A stretch of 64,000 nucleotides of DNA from Desertimonas sp963786985 (lineage in GTDB: Bacteria > Actinomycetota > Acidimicrobiia > Acidimicrobiales > Ilumatobacteraceae), in the NCBI GenBank assembly GCA_963786985.1, contig CAWBBL010000018.1:124001-188000 (forward strand), read 5' to 3'. The notes under the pieces are model-generated. The model had not been told where the DNA came from, did no database searches, and saw nothing but the letters and a program-made list of their open reading frames with translations. Shown here piece by piece: positions 8,037 through 16,092 of this stretch. Position numbers and translations under genes: made by a program. Numbering within the stretch: position 1 is the stretch's first letter; each line of letters begins with the position of its first letter.

Positions 8037-8778
8037 CGTGCCGGTGTGGTTCGATGACCGCCGACATTGGCAGGTGATCGGAACGCTCGGCGAACCAGTC
8101 GAGGCGCTCCACTGAGGCCAGCACCGCGGCGTCGACCACCGTCCAGCCAGCCGGCACGAAGACGTAGTCGAGTCGCTGGGTGGGCGGGCGGCCGTGGCGC
8201 GCGCCCGCTGTCCAGTTCGTGGACCCGTCGACGCCATCCAGGCGCTCTAGCTTCCACGCGTCTGCCCACCCCGCAGCCTCCAGATCGGCCGGCCCGGGGC
8301 CGTCTGGCAGGTCGTTGAAGTCGCCGGCGATCACCGGCAGGCGGGGAAGCCGGTTGGCGGCGGCGACGACGAGCGCGGCCTCCCGTCGACGATTGTCGCT
8401 GTCGTCGTGCGGCGACAGATGAACGTTGATCACATTGAGCCGATCTCCCGCCCGATCGACCTCGGCGCTGATGGCGATCCTCCGCCGCCAATCCCACCAC
8501 GGTGCGCGGCGCAGCACGAAGCTTCGGGCGGCGACGAGACGATGGGACGTGAGCACAGCCAGTCCCTCCGGGAGGGGCCAGCCGAGGTGCTTGAACGCCC
8601 AGCACCGCTGCATCCCCACGCGGCGGGCGAGTCGGCGAGCCTGCAGCCATCCGACCTCTTGGAGCACGACGACGTCGGGGGCAGCGCGGCGCACGACGTC
8701 GGCCACGCCGTCGATGTCGACGCCCACCGAGCCTTGGAGGTTCCAGGTCACGATGCACATCGTCGTGTCCCGATCCAT
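8029..8778 (-). CDS. Endonuclease/exonuclease/phosphatase family protein
   Basis: About 249 residues from the ATG at 8778, or 243 from the one at 8760. The EEP catalytic motifs are in order: IVTWNLQG, VVLQEVGW, NVINVHLSPHDDSD, VIAGDFNDLP and a final ERSDHLPM. These coordinate a divalent metal and hydrolyse phosphodiesters or phosphates in DNA, RNA, lipids or small molecules; the target cannot be predicted. There is no signal peptide. It is first in the operon EEP-DUF2786-metallohydrolase-Fur and is divergent from the aminotransferase, leaving a 73-bp promoter region. Confidence 0.8.
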   Translation of the reverse strand: MDRDTTMCIVTWNLQGSVGVDIDGVADVVRRAAPDVVVLQEVGWLQARRLARRVGMQRCWAFKHLGWPLPEGLAVLTSHRLVAARSFVLRRAPWWDWRRRIAISAEVDRAGDRLNVINVHLSPHDDSDNRRREAALVVAAANRLPRLPVIAGDFNDLPDGPGPADLEAAGWADAWKLERLDGVDGSTNWTAGARHGRPPTQRLDYVFVPAGWTVVDAAVLASVERLDWFAERSDHLPMSAVIEPHRHDE

Positions 8779-8851
8779 CCGGACGAGGATGGCAGACCGG
8801 GGCGCCTTCCCGGGTGACCTCTGCCGACAATCGGCGACTACCTTCTCGTCC

Positions 8852-10075
8852 GTGGTCGACAGCTTCCTCCATCCCTTCGCCAAACCCGCGCGGCCGGCGT
8901 TCATCTCCGTAGTCCGCGGCGAGGGCGCCCTGCTGTGGACGGCCGACGGAGCCGAGTTGGTCGACGCCATGGCCAGCCTCTGGTACTGCAACGTCGGCCA
9001 CGGCCGTCGCGAGATCGCCGCCGCGGTCGCCGCGCAGATCGAGACGCTGGAGGCCTACTCGTGCTTCGAGCCGTTCTCCAACCCGGCGGCCGACGAGCTA
9101 GCCGGTCGGCTGGTCGAGCTGTCGCCGATCCCCTCGTCGCGCGTGTTCCTGTGCGGTTCGGGTTCGGAGGCCGTCGACACGGCGATCAAGTTCGCCCGGC
9201 TCACCCACACGCTCGCCGGCGACTCCGGCCGGACGGTCGTCGTCAGCCGGCAGCGCGGCTACCACGGGACGAACCTTGGCGGGACCAGCGCCCAGGGCAT
9301 CGAACCGAACCGCCAAGGGTGGGGTCCGCTGGTGCCCGACATGATCCAGGTGCCGGCAGACGACATCGAAGGACTGTCCGTGCTGATGGCCGACCGAGGA
9401 GCCGACGTCGCCGCAGTGCTCATCGAACCGGTCCAGGGCGCCGGCGGCGTGTTCCCGCCGCCGCCCGGCTACCTCGCCGAGGCCCGCGCGTTGTGTGACC
9501 GTCACGGGGCCCTCCTGGTGTTCGACGAGGTGATCACCGGGTTCGGCCGGCTGGGCACGTGGTTCGCCGCCGAAGCGTTCGACGTCGTACCCGACATGAT
9601 CACGTTCGCCAAAGCGGTCACGTCCGGTTACCAGCAAGTCGGCGGCGTGCTCGTCGGAGCGCGGGTCCGCGACGCCTTGGAGTCCGACGACAGCTTCATT
9701 CTCCGCCACGGCTACACGTACTCGGGCCACGCGACGGCCTGCGCGGCGGCGCTGTGCAACCTCGATCTGCTTCGTGACGAAGGGTTGCTCGGGCGCTCCG
9801 AGCCGATCGGCAAGCGGCTCTCCGAGGGCCTCGAGTCACTCGCCGCCGACGGCGTGATCGATCACGTACGGGGCACCGGGGCGGTGTGGGCCGCGGGCCT
9901 CCGGCCCGACCAGGATGCCACGGCGATCCGCGATGCGATGCTCGACGGCGGCGTCGTCACCCGGGCAATCGGCACCGACACGTGTACGTTCTGCCCGCCG
10001 CTGGTGACGACCGACGAGCAGATCGACCGCATCGTCGACACCCTGGCGACCGCCGCCGCCCGGGTCCAGTCCTGA
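8852..10075 (+). CDS. Class III PLP-dependent aminotransferase
   Basis: 407 residues from a GTG at 8852; the longer frame upstream overlaps the divergent EEP gene. PLP is bound through K254 in DMITFAKAVTSGYQ, with the cofactor-ring residues FDEVITGFGR (225-232) and the phosphate loop GSGSEAVDTAIKFAR. This family includes omega-amino acid:pyruvate, GABA and diamine aminotransferases and adenosylmethionine-8-amino-7-oxononanoate aminotransferase. The DAMASLWYCNVGHGRREI opening is closest to the omega-aminotransferase type. Neighbours give no pathway. Confidence 0.88.
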   Translation: MVDSFLHPFAKPARPAFISVVRGEGALLWTADGAELVDAMASLWYCNVGHGRREIAAAVAAQIETLEAYSCFEPFSNPAADELAGRLVELSPIPSSRVFLCGSGSEAVDTAIKFARLTHTLAGDSGRTVVVSRQRGYHGTNLGGTSAQGIEPNRQGWGPLVPDMIQVPADDIEGLSVLMADRGADVAAVLIEPVQGAGGVFPPPPGYLAEARALCDRHGALLVFDEVITGFGRLGTWFAAEAFDVVPDMITFAKAVTSGYQQVGGVLVGARVRDALESDDSFILRHGYTYSGHATACAAALCNLDLLRDEGLLGRSEPIGKRLSEGLESLAADGVIDHVRGTGAVWAAGLRPDQDATAIRDAMLDGGVVTRAIGTDTCTFCPPLVTTDEQIDRIVDTLATAAARVQS

Positions 10076-10077
10076 TG

Positions 10078-10108
10078 CCGCAAACCGGTCAGCGGTGACC
10101 GAAAGCGG
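10078..10108. terminator. Hairpin between convergent aminotransferase and carD
   Basis: CCGC ... CGGTCA-GCGG-TGACCG ... GCGG forms a two-part stem with an A/A internal bulge, starting two bases after the aminotransferase stop and 20 bp before the carD stop. It could serve both directions. There is no T-run, so it is weak as an intrinsic terminator. Confidence 0.4.
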
Positions 10109-10128
10109 CAGGAGAAGCTGGCTGACGG

Positions 10129-10665
10129 CTACTTCTTGCGGGCGACGCCGGCGGCCACGGTGGCCTTGGCCGGCTTCAACACGCCCTTGGCGAGGGCGGC
10201 GTCGAGGTAGTCCTCGGCCTCCTCGGCGGTGACCTTGAGGGCCGGGGAGATCTCGCTGATCAGGTTGACCCTCGCCCGCTCGTACATCGTCCGCTCCGCC
10301 GCCGAGAGCGAGGCGTCGCGGTTGCGGGCAGCGAGGTTCCGAACGACCTCGGCGACCTGGTAGACGTCGCCGCTCTTCAGCTTCTCTTGGTGGTTCTTGA
10401 ACCGCCGGCTCCAGTTCGATGGCACGCGCGGGTCGGGCTTGGAGAGCACGGAGACGAGGTCCTCGAGCTCGTCGGCCGAGACCGGCGAGCGCACGCCGAC
10501 CTCCTCGGCCATGTTGACCGGGACCTTCAGCGTCATCTCGTTGATCACCGTCTGGAGGATCAGGTACTCGCGCTTCTCGCCGAATGCCTCCATCTTCTTG
10601 GTCCCCATCACGATGCACGCACCGTGTTGTGGGTAGATGATGGTGTCACCCTTCTTGAACTTCAC
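10129..10665 (-). CDS. carD: CarD family RNA-polymerase-binding regulator
   Basis: 178 residues from ATG 10665. The N-terminal RNAP-interaction domain (FKKGDTIIYPQHGACIVMG ... TLKVPVNMAEEVGVR) is followed by a helical DNA-binding part including the conserved tryptophan in PSNWSRRFKNHQEKLKSGD. CarD binds the RNAP beta subunit and stabilises open complexes at rRNA and many housekeeping promoters in actinobacteria, and is often essential. An Ala/Lys tail (AKATVAAGVARKK) extends beyond the domain. In many actinobacteria ispD follows carD; here an aminotransferase converges instead. Confidence 0.95.
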   Translation of the reverse strand: MKFKKGDTIIYPQHGACIVMGTKKMEAFGEKREYLILQTVINEMTLKVPVNMAEEVGVRSPVSADELEDLVSVLSKPDPRVPSNWSRRFKNHQEKLKSGDVYQVAEVVRNLAARNRDASLSAAERTMYERARVNLISEISPALKVTAEEAEDYLDAALAKGVLKPAKATVAAGVARKK

Positions 10666-10859
10666 ACAGAACCTCTCGCCGGGAGAAAATCGGGGGCTTC
10701 CCAGGATAGGGCGACGAGCTCCGAATCTGACCGGGAGGACGGACCGCAGAGATCCGCCCGCCGAAGCAATTCGAGAACATGTACCTCGGAGCGAAAAAGC
10801 TCGCTGTCCTCGGAGAATCTGCCTAGGTTGCTGCCTGCCGTTGAGGGGCTGGGGGGATC

Positions 10860-11642
10860 ATGGGCCGCAAGCTCGCTGTCGTGTTCGTCGCCGCTGTTGC
10901 GGTGTCCACGGTGTGGTGCACGACGCCAGTGGCCGCCGCAAGACAGGTGGCGACCGCCACAACCGTTCCACCAGCAGCACCCGAGGAGACATCGCCGTCG
11001 TCGAGCACGGCTGGAACCGGAGTCTCATCCGATAACGACCACCTTTTCACGGTCGGCGATATCGAGATACCGCAGGGTGAACCCGGGACCGTGTCGGTGA
11101 TCGGAGCCGGACAAATATCCGAGGATGGCCACGTTCCGCTCGTGGCACGCAACAACACCGAAGAGATGATCTATGAGATTCAGATCGCCCTAACCGGGAG
11201 TGATGCGAACGGTGTTGAGATCGCCACCGCCGACGTCCTCATTTCGACCGGTGGTTTGGCACCCGGTGACTGGATCTTCGGACAGAATGCTGCTGCTTCG
11301 CCCGGCCTGGCGGAGGCATCGAACTTCGGTCTTGGTGTGAACTGGTCAACGGACCCCGCTACGGCGATGTTCGTGGCGTTGGACGTGATGACCGCAGCGC
11401 TCGTCGATGGCGCCATCGTTGGGACGGTCGTCAACAGTTCTGACGTCGTGCTCGGCAACTTCAATCTCGTGAACCTCGCTTGCTTCGCGGGCCCGCAGGT
11501 ACTCACCACCTATCAGCTCGCAATGGTCGACGCCCAACGCCTCAACCCCGGTGAGTCTGCGCCATTTGCGACGACGGTCCCGATCGACCCCGGCTCATGC
11601 GTCTCGTTCGCCGCGTTCGCCATCGGCTTGCCAGCCTCATGA
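10860..11642 (+). CDS. Secreted protein of unknown function
   Basis: 260 residues from ATG 10860, preceded by a GGGGGG ribosome binding site. Residues 1-27 form a signal peptide (LAVVFVAAVAVSTVWC ... VAAA), then a Thr/Ser/Pro linker to about 60. The rest is beta-rich: VPLVARNNTEEMIYEIQIAL and a later LGNFNLVNLACF resemble FxLYD-type extracellular domains, and two cysteines in the last third could pair. The coding DNA is visibly lower in GC than its neighbours, which hints at recent arrival or relaxed selection. It is divergent from carD, so promoters for both should lie in 10666-10859, where I see no clear elements. Confidence 0.6.
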   Translation: MGRKLAVVFVAAVAVSTVWCTTPVAAARQVATATTVPPAAPEETSPSSSTAGTGVSSDNDHLFTVGDIEIPQGEPGTVSVIGAGQISEDGHVPLVARNNTEEMIYEIQIALTGSDANGVEIATADVLISTGGLAPGDWIFGQNAAASPGLAEASNFGLGVNWSTDPATAMFVALDVMTAALVDGAIVGTVVNSSDVVLGNFNLVNLACFAGPQVLTTYQLAMVDAQRLNPGESAPFATTVPIDPGSCVSFAAFAIGLPAS

Positions 11643-11676
11643 TCGGAGCCTTGGCCGGCCTGTGCCGTCCACCGCG

Positions 11677-11751
11677 CGCCCCCGGCACGATTCGAACGTG
11701 CGACCGGCGGATTAGAAGTCCGCTGCTCTATCCAGGCTGAGCTACGGGGGC
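11677..11751 (-). tRNA. tRNA-Arg (anticodon TCT)
   Basis: On the minus strand GCCCCCG pairs with CGGGGGC, the D-stem is GCTC/GAGC, the anticodon stem is GCGGA/TCCGC around CTTCTAA (anticodon TCT), and the T-stem is GCACG/CGTGC. All stems are perfect; discriminator G; no encoded CCA. Confidence 0.95.
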
Positions 11752-11775
11752 CGGCGGCCAGCCTAAGCCGGGGTG

Positions 11776-11854
11776 CCCGAGTGTTTGCGGCCACCGGAGT
11801 GTCTGCGGCGCGAAGGTCCGTCCGGTGGCACTCGGGTCGCCGGAAACACTCGGG
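11776..11854. repeat. Palindromic repeat, family C copy 1
   Basis: A long imperfect palindrome: it begins CCCGAGTGTTTGCGGCCACC and ends CCGGAAACACTCGGG, with inner arms GGAGTGTCTGCGG and GGCACTCGGG. Its reverse complement matches 56620-56678 closely. It lies between tRNA-Arg and the 3' end of cinA. Confidence 0.8.
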
Positions 11855-11864
11855 TGGGGCGTGG

Positions 11865-13112
11865 TCAGCGGAGGAAGCGGCGCAGCAGGTCGAGGGCGTT
11901 GATCACGCTGAGCTGACGGATCTGGTCGCGGCTGGCGGTCTGGCGGTGGTGCATCGTCGTCGCCCGGTCAGCGCCGTGGCCGACGACGGCGAGGCACACC
12001 GTTCCCACCGGTACGCCGTCCTGGGTGTCGGGGCCGGCGACGCCGGTCAGCGCCAGTCCCACGTCGGCGCCGAGCACTCGGCACGCGCCCTCGGCCATCT
12101 CCAACGCGACCTCCTCGCTGATCACCGGGCCAGGCGTGACGCCAAGCAGGTCGAACTTGACGTCACTGGCATACGTCACGAGCGACCCGCGTAACACGTC
12201 GCTGACACCAGGCACGCTGCCCAGCCGAGCGGACACCAGCCCCGCGGTGAGCGACTCGGCGATGGCGAGGGTCCACCCGCGCTGGCGGAGGGCCTCGACG
12301 ACCACCGACTCCATCGACTCGCCATCGCTGCCGAACACCACGCCGCCGAGGAGACCGCGGATCTCCGACTCCCACGGGCGCAGCTTGTCCTGGGCTGCGG
12401 CCGGGGACTCCGCCGAGGTGGTGAGGCGGATCTCCAGCCCGTTCCAACCGCGGGCGAGGAACGCCAACGTGACGTCGCCGTCGTCGTCGAGGCGCGAGAT
12501 GACGTCGTCGAGGCGGGCGTTGAGGCCGCTCTCCGACTCCCCCCACACCTTGAGGACGCGCGAGGCGATCACCGTCGGCTCGCCGGCACGGGCGAGGAGG
12601 TCGGGGAGCACGGCGCGTTCGACCATCTCCTCCATCTCGTCGGGCACCCCAGGGACGGCGTAGATCACACGTGGGAGGCCATCGAACTGCAGCGGGCAGA
12701 TCAATCCCGGTGCCGTGCCGCGCCGCTGGGGGATCACCGTCGCCCCGACGGGGACCATTGCCTGGCGCAAGTTGTTCTCGGACATCGGTCGGCGCAGCTG
12801 GGAGAACAGTTCACGGACGACATCGGCCACACCGTCGTCGAGGACCAGCTCGACACCCATCACGGCGGCGATGGCTTCCCGGGTCACGTCGTCGTGCGTC
12901 GGCCCGAGCCCTCCGCACACGATGACCGCGTCGGACTCGGCGAGAATCAAGCGCAGGACGTTGGCGATCCGCTCGACGTTGTCACCGATCTTGATCTGCA
13001 GACGCGACGCGATGCCGTGGGCGGCCAGGCGCTCACCGATGAACGCCGAGTTGCTGTCGACGATCTGACCGAGCAGCAGCTCCGTGCCCACCGCCACCAC
13101 ATCGCAACGCAC
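11865..13112 (-). CDS. cinA: CinA: nicotinamide-nucleotide amidase / competence-damage protein
   Basis: 415 residues from a GTG at 13112, four bases after the pgsA stop. The N-terminal MoCF/COG1058 domain starts CDVVAVGTELLLGQIVDSNS and has GGLGPTHDDVTREA (ADP-ribose or NMN pyrophosphatase). The C-terminal PncC amidase domain holds the catalytic Ser in LAIAESLTAGLVSARL and LTGVAGPDTQDGVPVGTV. The fused protein recycles NMN by deamidation in NAD metabolism. It is last in rimO-pgsA-cinA. recA, often next in actinobacteria, is not here; tRNA-Arg and repeat C1 follow. Confidence 0.93.
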   Translation of the reverse strand: MRCDVVAVGTELLLGQIVDSNSAFIGERLAAHGIASRLQIKIGDNVERIANVLRLILAESDAVIVCGGLGPTHDDVTREAIAAVMGVELVLDDGVADVVRELFSQLRRPMSENNLRQAMVPVGATVIPQRRGTAPGLICPLQFDGLPRVIYAVPGVPDEMEEMVERAVLPDLLARAGEPTVIASRVLKVWGESESGLNARLDDVISRLDDDGDVTLAFLARGWNGLEIRLTTSAESPAAAQDKLRPWESEIRGLLGGVVFGSDGESMESVVVEALRQRGWTLAIAESLTAGLVSARLGSVPGVSDVLRGSLVTYASDVKFDLLGVTPGPVISEEVALEMAEGACRVLGADVGLALTGVAGPDTQDGVPVGTVCLAVVGHGADRATTMHHRQTASRDQIRQLSVINALDLLRRFLR

Positions 13113-13116
13113 GCTC

Positions 13117-13695
13117 CTAGACCACCGACACGTCGGGAGGCAGCAGTGCCCGGGCCTTGGCGGCGTGCATCCGCCAGAAATACTGGGCGGCGCTGTACAA
13201 GGCGAGCACCACGGCAGCCCACAGGCACAGGTTCCACAGCCACGTGGCGTCGAGGGCGGTGAGCGGCAACAGGGCGAAACCAACGGCCAGCTGCTGGGCC
13301 ACCGTCTTGTACTTGGCGGCCCGGCTGGCCGGCATCGTGATGCCCTTCGTGCCGATCACGCTGCGGTACACGCTGATGACCAGTTCCCGCGCGGCGATGA
13401 TGGCGACCGGGACGATCCAGAACACGTCCCGCCCGACGAGGGTGAACATCGCTCCGAGGATCAGCACCTTGTCGGCGAGCGGATCGAGGAACGCGCCGGA
13501 ACGGGTCGGTCCGCGACGGCGGGCGATGAAGCCATCGACGAAATCGCTGACCGACAGCAGGAACCAGAACACGAAGGCGACCCACGATCCGCCGTCGTCC
13601 TCCGGAATCAGCCAGAACATCAGCGGCGACAGCAGGAGGCGCGTCGCGGTGATCGCATTCGCCCACGTCGCCAGCGCGGTTCCGACGTCTTTCAC
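13117..13695 (-). CDS. pgsA: CDP-diacylglycerol-glycerol-3-phosphate 3-phosphatidyltransferase
   Basis: 192 residues, several membrane helices (MFWLIPE region, VAFVFWFLLSV, VFWIVPVAIIAA, NLCLWAAVVLALYSA). The CDP-alcohol phosphatidyltransferase signature is complete in SDFVDGFIARRRG with following GAFLDPLADK: the spaced Asp residues bind the metals. It makes phosphatidylglycerolphosphate from CDP-DAG and glycerol-3-phosphate. It overlaps rimO by 4 bp. A PgsA2-type or phosphatidylinositol-phosphate synthase is less likely given this operon. Confidence 0.92.
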   Translation of the reverse strand: MKDVGTALATWANAITATRLLLSPLMFWLIPEDDGGSWVAFVFWFLLSVSDFVDGFIARRRGPTRSGAFLDPLADKVLILGAMFTLVGRDVFWIVPVAIIAARELVISVYRSVIGTKGITMPASRAAKYKTVAQQLAVGFALLPLTALDATWLWNLCLWAAVVLALYSAAQYFWRMHAAKARALLPPDVSVV

Positions 13696-15020
13696 AACGC
13701 GTCCAGCGTCTCGCTGAGCGTCGACAGGTCAGCGCCGGAGGCGATCAGGTCGCTGCCCAGGGCGTCGACGATCTCCACCGCGGCGAACGTCCCGGCGGCG
13801 AGTGTCGGATCGACGAGGACGACACCGTCGATCTCCGGCGCCTCCCGGTGACCGCGCCCGATTCCCGGACGATCGACGAGGACCTCGACGGACGTGCCGA
13901 TCAGCTCGTCGCGACGCGCCGAGGTGATCGCGTCCTGCAACTCGCTGAGCTCGCCGAGTCGCTCGGCGACGAGGCCAGCGGGAACCTGGCCGTCGAGCCC
14001 GGCGGCGTAGGTGCCGTCTTCGCGGCTGTAGGCGAAGAACCCGCACCAGTCGAGCTGAGCATCGGCGACGAAGCGGAGCAGCTGGTCGTGGTCGTCCTCG
14101 GTCTCTCCCGGGTAGCCGACGATGAAGTTGCTGCGGAAGGCGGCGTCGGGGCGCCGGGCACGGATCTCGCCGATGCGGCGGAGGAATCGATCACCGTCAC
14201 CCCACCGGCGCATCCGCCGCAGGAGCGCCTTGCTGACGTGCTGCAACGACAGGTCGAAGTACGGCACGCTCGACTCGGCGACGACGTCGATCAGCTCATC
14301 ACTCAGGTCGCTCGGATACAGGTACAGGAGACGGACGCGCGGCACCCGCTCGGCGACGGCCCGCACCAGCGGCACGATCGCGCCAGCACCGAGCTGGTCA
14401 GGGCGGTCCTTGCCGTACGACGCCAGATCCTGGGCGACGAGCACGATCTCGGAGGCTGCCAGCTCGTCGACCTCGGCGAGGATCTGGGCGACGTCGCGGC
14501 TGCGCTGGCTGCCGCGGAACGAAGGAATCGCGCAGAAGCCGCACTTGCGGTCGCAGCCCTCGGCGATCTTGACGTAGGCCCAGGGGACCGGCGACTTCGG
14601 CCGCGGCAGGTTGAGCAGGTCGAACGCCGGGACCGGCGTGGCGCTGACCGGAATGAGCCGTGTCCGTGGCGCGCCGCCCGGACCCTGGCGCGCCGGCGGC
14701 GCCAGGGCGACGCCGAACCCGGCGACGTGGTCGACCTCGGGGAGGGCGGCGGCCAGCTCGTCGCCGTAGCGCTCGGCCATGCACCCGGTGACGACGAGGC
14801 GGCTGCCCTCGTGGCGTCGCTCGTCCAGAGCCAGGACGGTGTCGATCGACTCCTTGCGGGCTGCCTCGATGAACGCACACGTGTTGACGACGACGAGGTC
14901 AGCCGACTCGGCGTCGTCAGCGGGGCGCAGGCCATCGGCGAGCAGGGTGCCGACGAGCTTGTCGGAGTCGACCTGGTTCTTCGGGCAACCAAGTGTCTCG
15001 ACGTAGAAGCTCTCGGACAC
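13692..15020 (-). CDS. rimO: Ribosomal protein S12 methylthiotransferase RimO
   Basis: 442 residues. The N-terminal UPF0004 domain holds C12, C48 and C80 for the auxiliary 4Fe-4S cluster; the radical-SAM cluster is C156, C160, C163 in EGCDRKCGFCAIPSFRG. A C-terminal TRAM domain starts near residue 375. RimO methylthiolates an aspartate of ribosomal protein S12. The opening VETLGCPKNQVDSD distinguishes RimO from MiaB. First gene of a rimO-pgsA-cinA operon; repeat B1 separates it from the SMP-30 gene. Confidence 0.95.
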   Translation of the reverse strand: MSESFYVETLGCPKNQVDSDKLVGTLLADGLRPADDAESADLVVVNTCAFIEAARKESIDTVLALDERRHEGSRLVVTGCMAERYGDELAAALPEVDHVAGFGVALAPPARQGPGGAPRTRLIPVSATPVPAFDLLNLPRPKSPVPWAYVKIAEGCDRKCGFCAIPSFRGSQRSRDVAQILAEVDELAASEIVLVAQDLASYGKDRPDQLGAGAIVPLVRAVAERVPRVRLLYLYPSDLSDELIDVVAESSVPYFDLSLQHVSKALLRRMRRWGDGDRFLRRIGEIRARRPDAAFRSNFIVGYPGETEDDHDQLLRFVADAQLDWCGFFAYSREDGTYAAGLDGQVPAGLVAERLGELSELQDAITSARRDELIGTSVEVLVDRPGIGRGHREAPEIDGVVLVDPTLAAGTFAAVEIVDALGSDLIASGADLSTLSETLDAL

Positions 15021-15066
15021 GACTCACCAGGCTACTGACGGGTGCGACGGGGGCTGCTGTGGCTGC

Positions 15067-15143
15067 ATCTGGGCGGCCAACCCCCGAGAATCCGGACCGG
15101 GGGCCGCCCAGATCGGAAAGTGGACCGGAGGCCGCCCAGATCG
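15067..15143. repeat. Three-arm palindromic repeat, family B copy 1
   Basis: Forward arm CTGGGCGGCC near 15069, reverse arms GGCCGCCCAGAT at 15102-15113 and 15130-15141, with a spacer CGGAAAGTGGACCGGA. Same forward-reverse-reverse plan as family A. It lies between rimO's start and the end of the SMP-30 gene. Confidence 0.85.
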
Positions 15144-15146
15144 GGA

Positions 15147-16076
15147 CTACTGGTGAGCGAGGCGCAGGCCGCGGCGGGGCCATTCCATCGACACCAGCCT
15201 GCCCGTGCCGGAGAGCGTGACGAAGGCGGTACGCATGTCCGGCCCGCCGAAGCACAGGTTCGTGGTGTACGGATCGCCGGTCGCCGCCTGGGCGACAGCG
15301 CTGCCGTCGGGGGCGATCGACGTGACCGCCCCGGCGATCAGCGTGCCGACGGCGACCCAGCCGTCGGCATCGACGGCCAGGGAATCGAGCAGTTGGAGTC
15401 CCGGCAGTCCACACAACAGGGCCGCCGGGTCATACTTCGAGTTCGGCGGCTCGAGGACTCCGGGCTCGGCAATGCGGCGACGGAACAGCCGGCCCGTGTA
15501 CGTCTCGGTCCAGTACAGGGTCGCACCGTCAGGGCTCAGACCGATTCCGTTCGGCGAGTACACGGGATAGGCCACCTCGTGGATCTCGGAGCCGTCGCAG
15601 CGGGCGTAGTACACGGCGCCGAGATCGGCGGTTCGGGCCCCGACGTCCTGGATTCCGAAGTCGGTGAAGTAGAAGCCGCCGTGGCCGTCCATCACCAGAT
15701 CGTTCGGGGCGCGCAACGGACGACCAGCACAGTTGGTGTACAGGTTGGCCACCGTGCCGTCGTGGTCGATGTGTTGGATCAGCCCGCCGGTGTAGCGGTC
15801 GAGATCGAACGGGCCCGGAACGAGCAGGGTCCCGAGCTCGCGAGGCGTGAAACACCCTCCGTTGTTGCACAGGTAGAAGGCGCCGTCAGGCCCGACGGCG
15901 AGGCCGTTGGGCCCGCCCTTTGCTTCACAGATCAGCTCCGTCGAACCATCCGGGTGCACCCGGGTCAGGCGCTCCCCGAGCACCTCGACGACGACGACCG
16001 AGCCGTCGGGCATCGCCACCGGTCCCTCCGGGAACTGCAGGCCGGCGGCAATCTCGGTGAAGACGGTCTCGGTCAC
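15147..16076 (-). CDS. SMP-30/gluconolactonase/LRE family protein
   Basis: 309 residues from a GTG at 16076. A six-bladed propeller is suggested by repeats such as LQFPEGPVAMPDGSVVVVE, GGPNGLAVGPDGAFYLCNN, APNDLVMDGHGGFYFTD, YSPNGIGLSPDGATLYWTE and LLDSLAVDADGWVAVG. The acidic residue in FPEGP and the Asn/Asp residues of PNDLV and SPNGI are the usual metal ligands. Members hydrolyse sugar lactones or related esters. It lies 16 bp after ftsK and may be transcribed with it, but function is not linked. Gluconolactonase is the default guess only. Confidence 0.8.
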   Translation of the reverse strand: MTETVFTEIAAGLQFPEGPVAMPDGSVVVVEVLGERLTRVHPDGSTELICEAKGGPNGLAVGPDGAFYLCNNGGCFTPRELGTLLVPGPFDLDRYTGGLIQHIDHDGTVANLYTNCAGRPLRAPNDLVMDGHGGFYFTDFGIQDVGARTADLGAVYYARCDGSEIHEVAYPVYSPNGIGLSPDGATLYWTETYTGRLFRRRIAEPGVLEPPNSKYDPAALLCGLPGLQLLDSLAVDADGWVAVGTLIAGAVTSIAPDGSAVAQAATGDPYTTNLCFGGPDMRTAFVTLSGTGRLVSMEWPRRGLRLAHQ

Positions 16077-16092
16077 GTCGCCATCCTTGCCG

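Noticed and set aside
11677..11860. Integrated element at tRNA-Arg
   Set aside because: No integrase, no duplicated tRNA 3' end and normal housekeeping genes on both sides; only repeat C1 is present.
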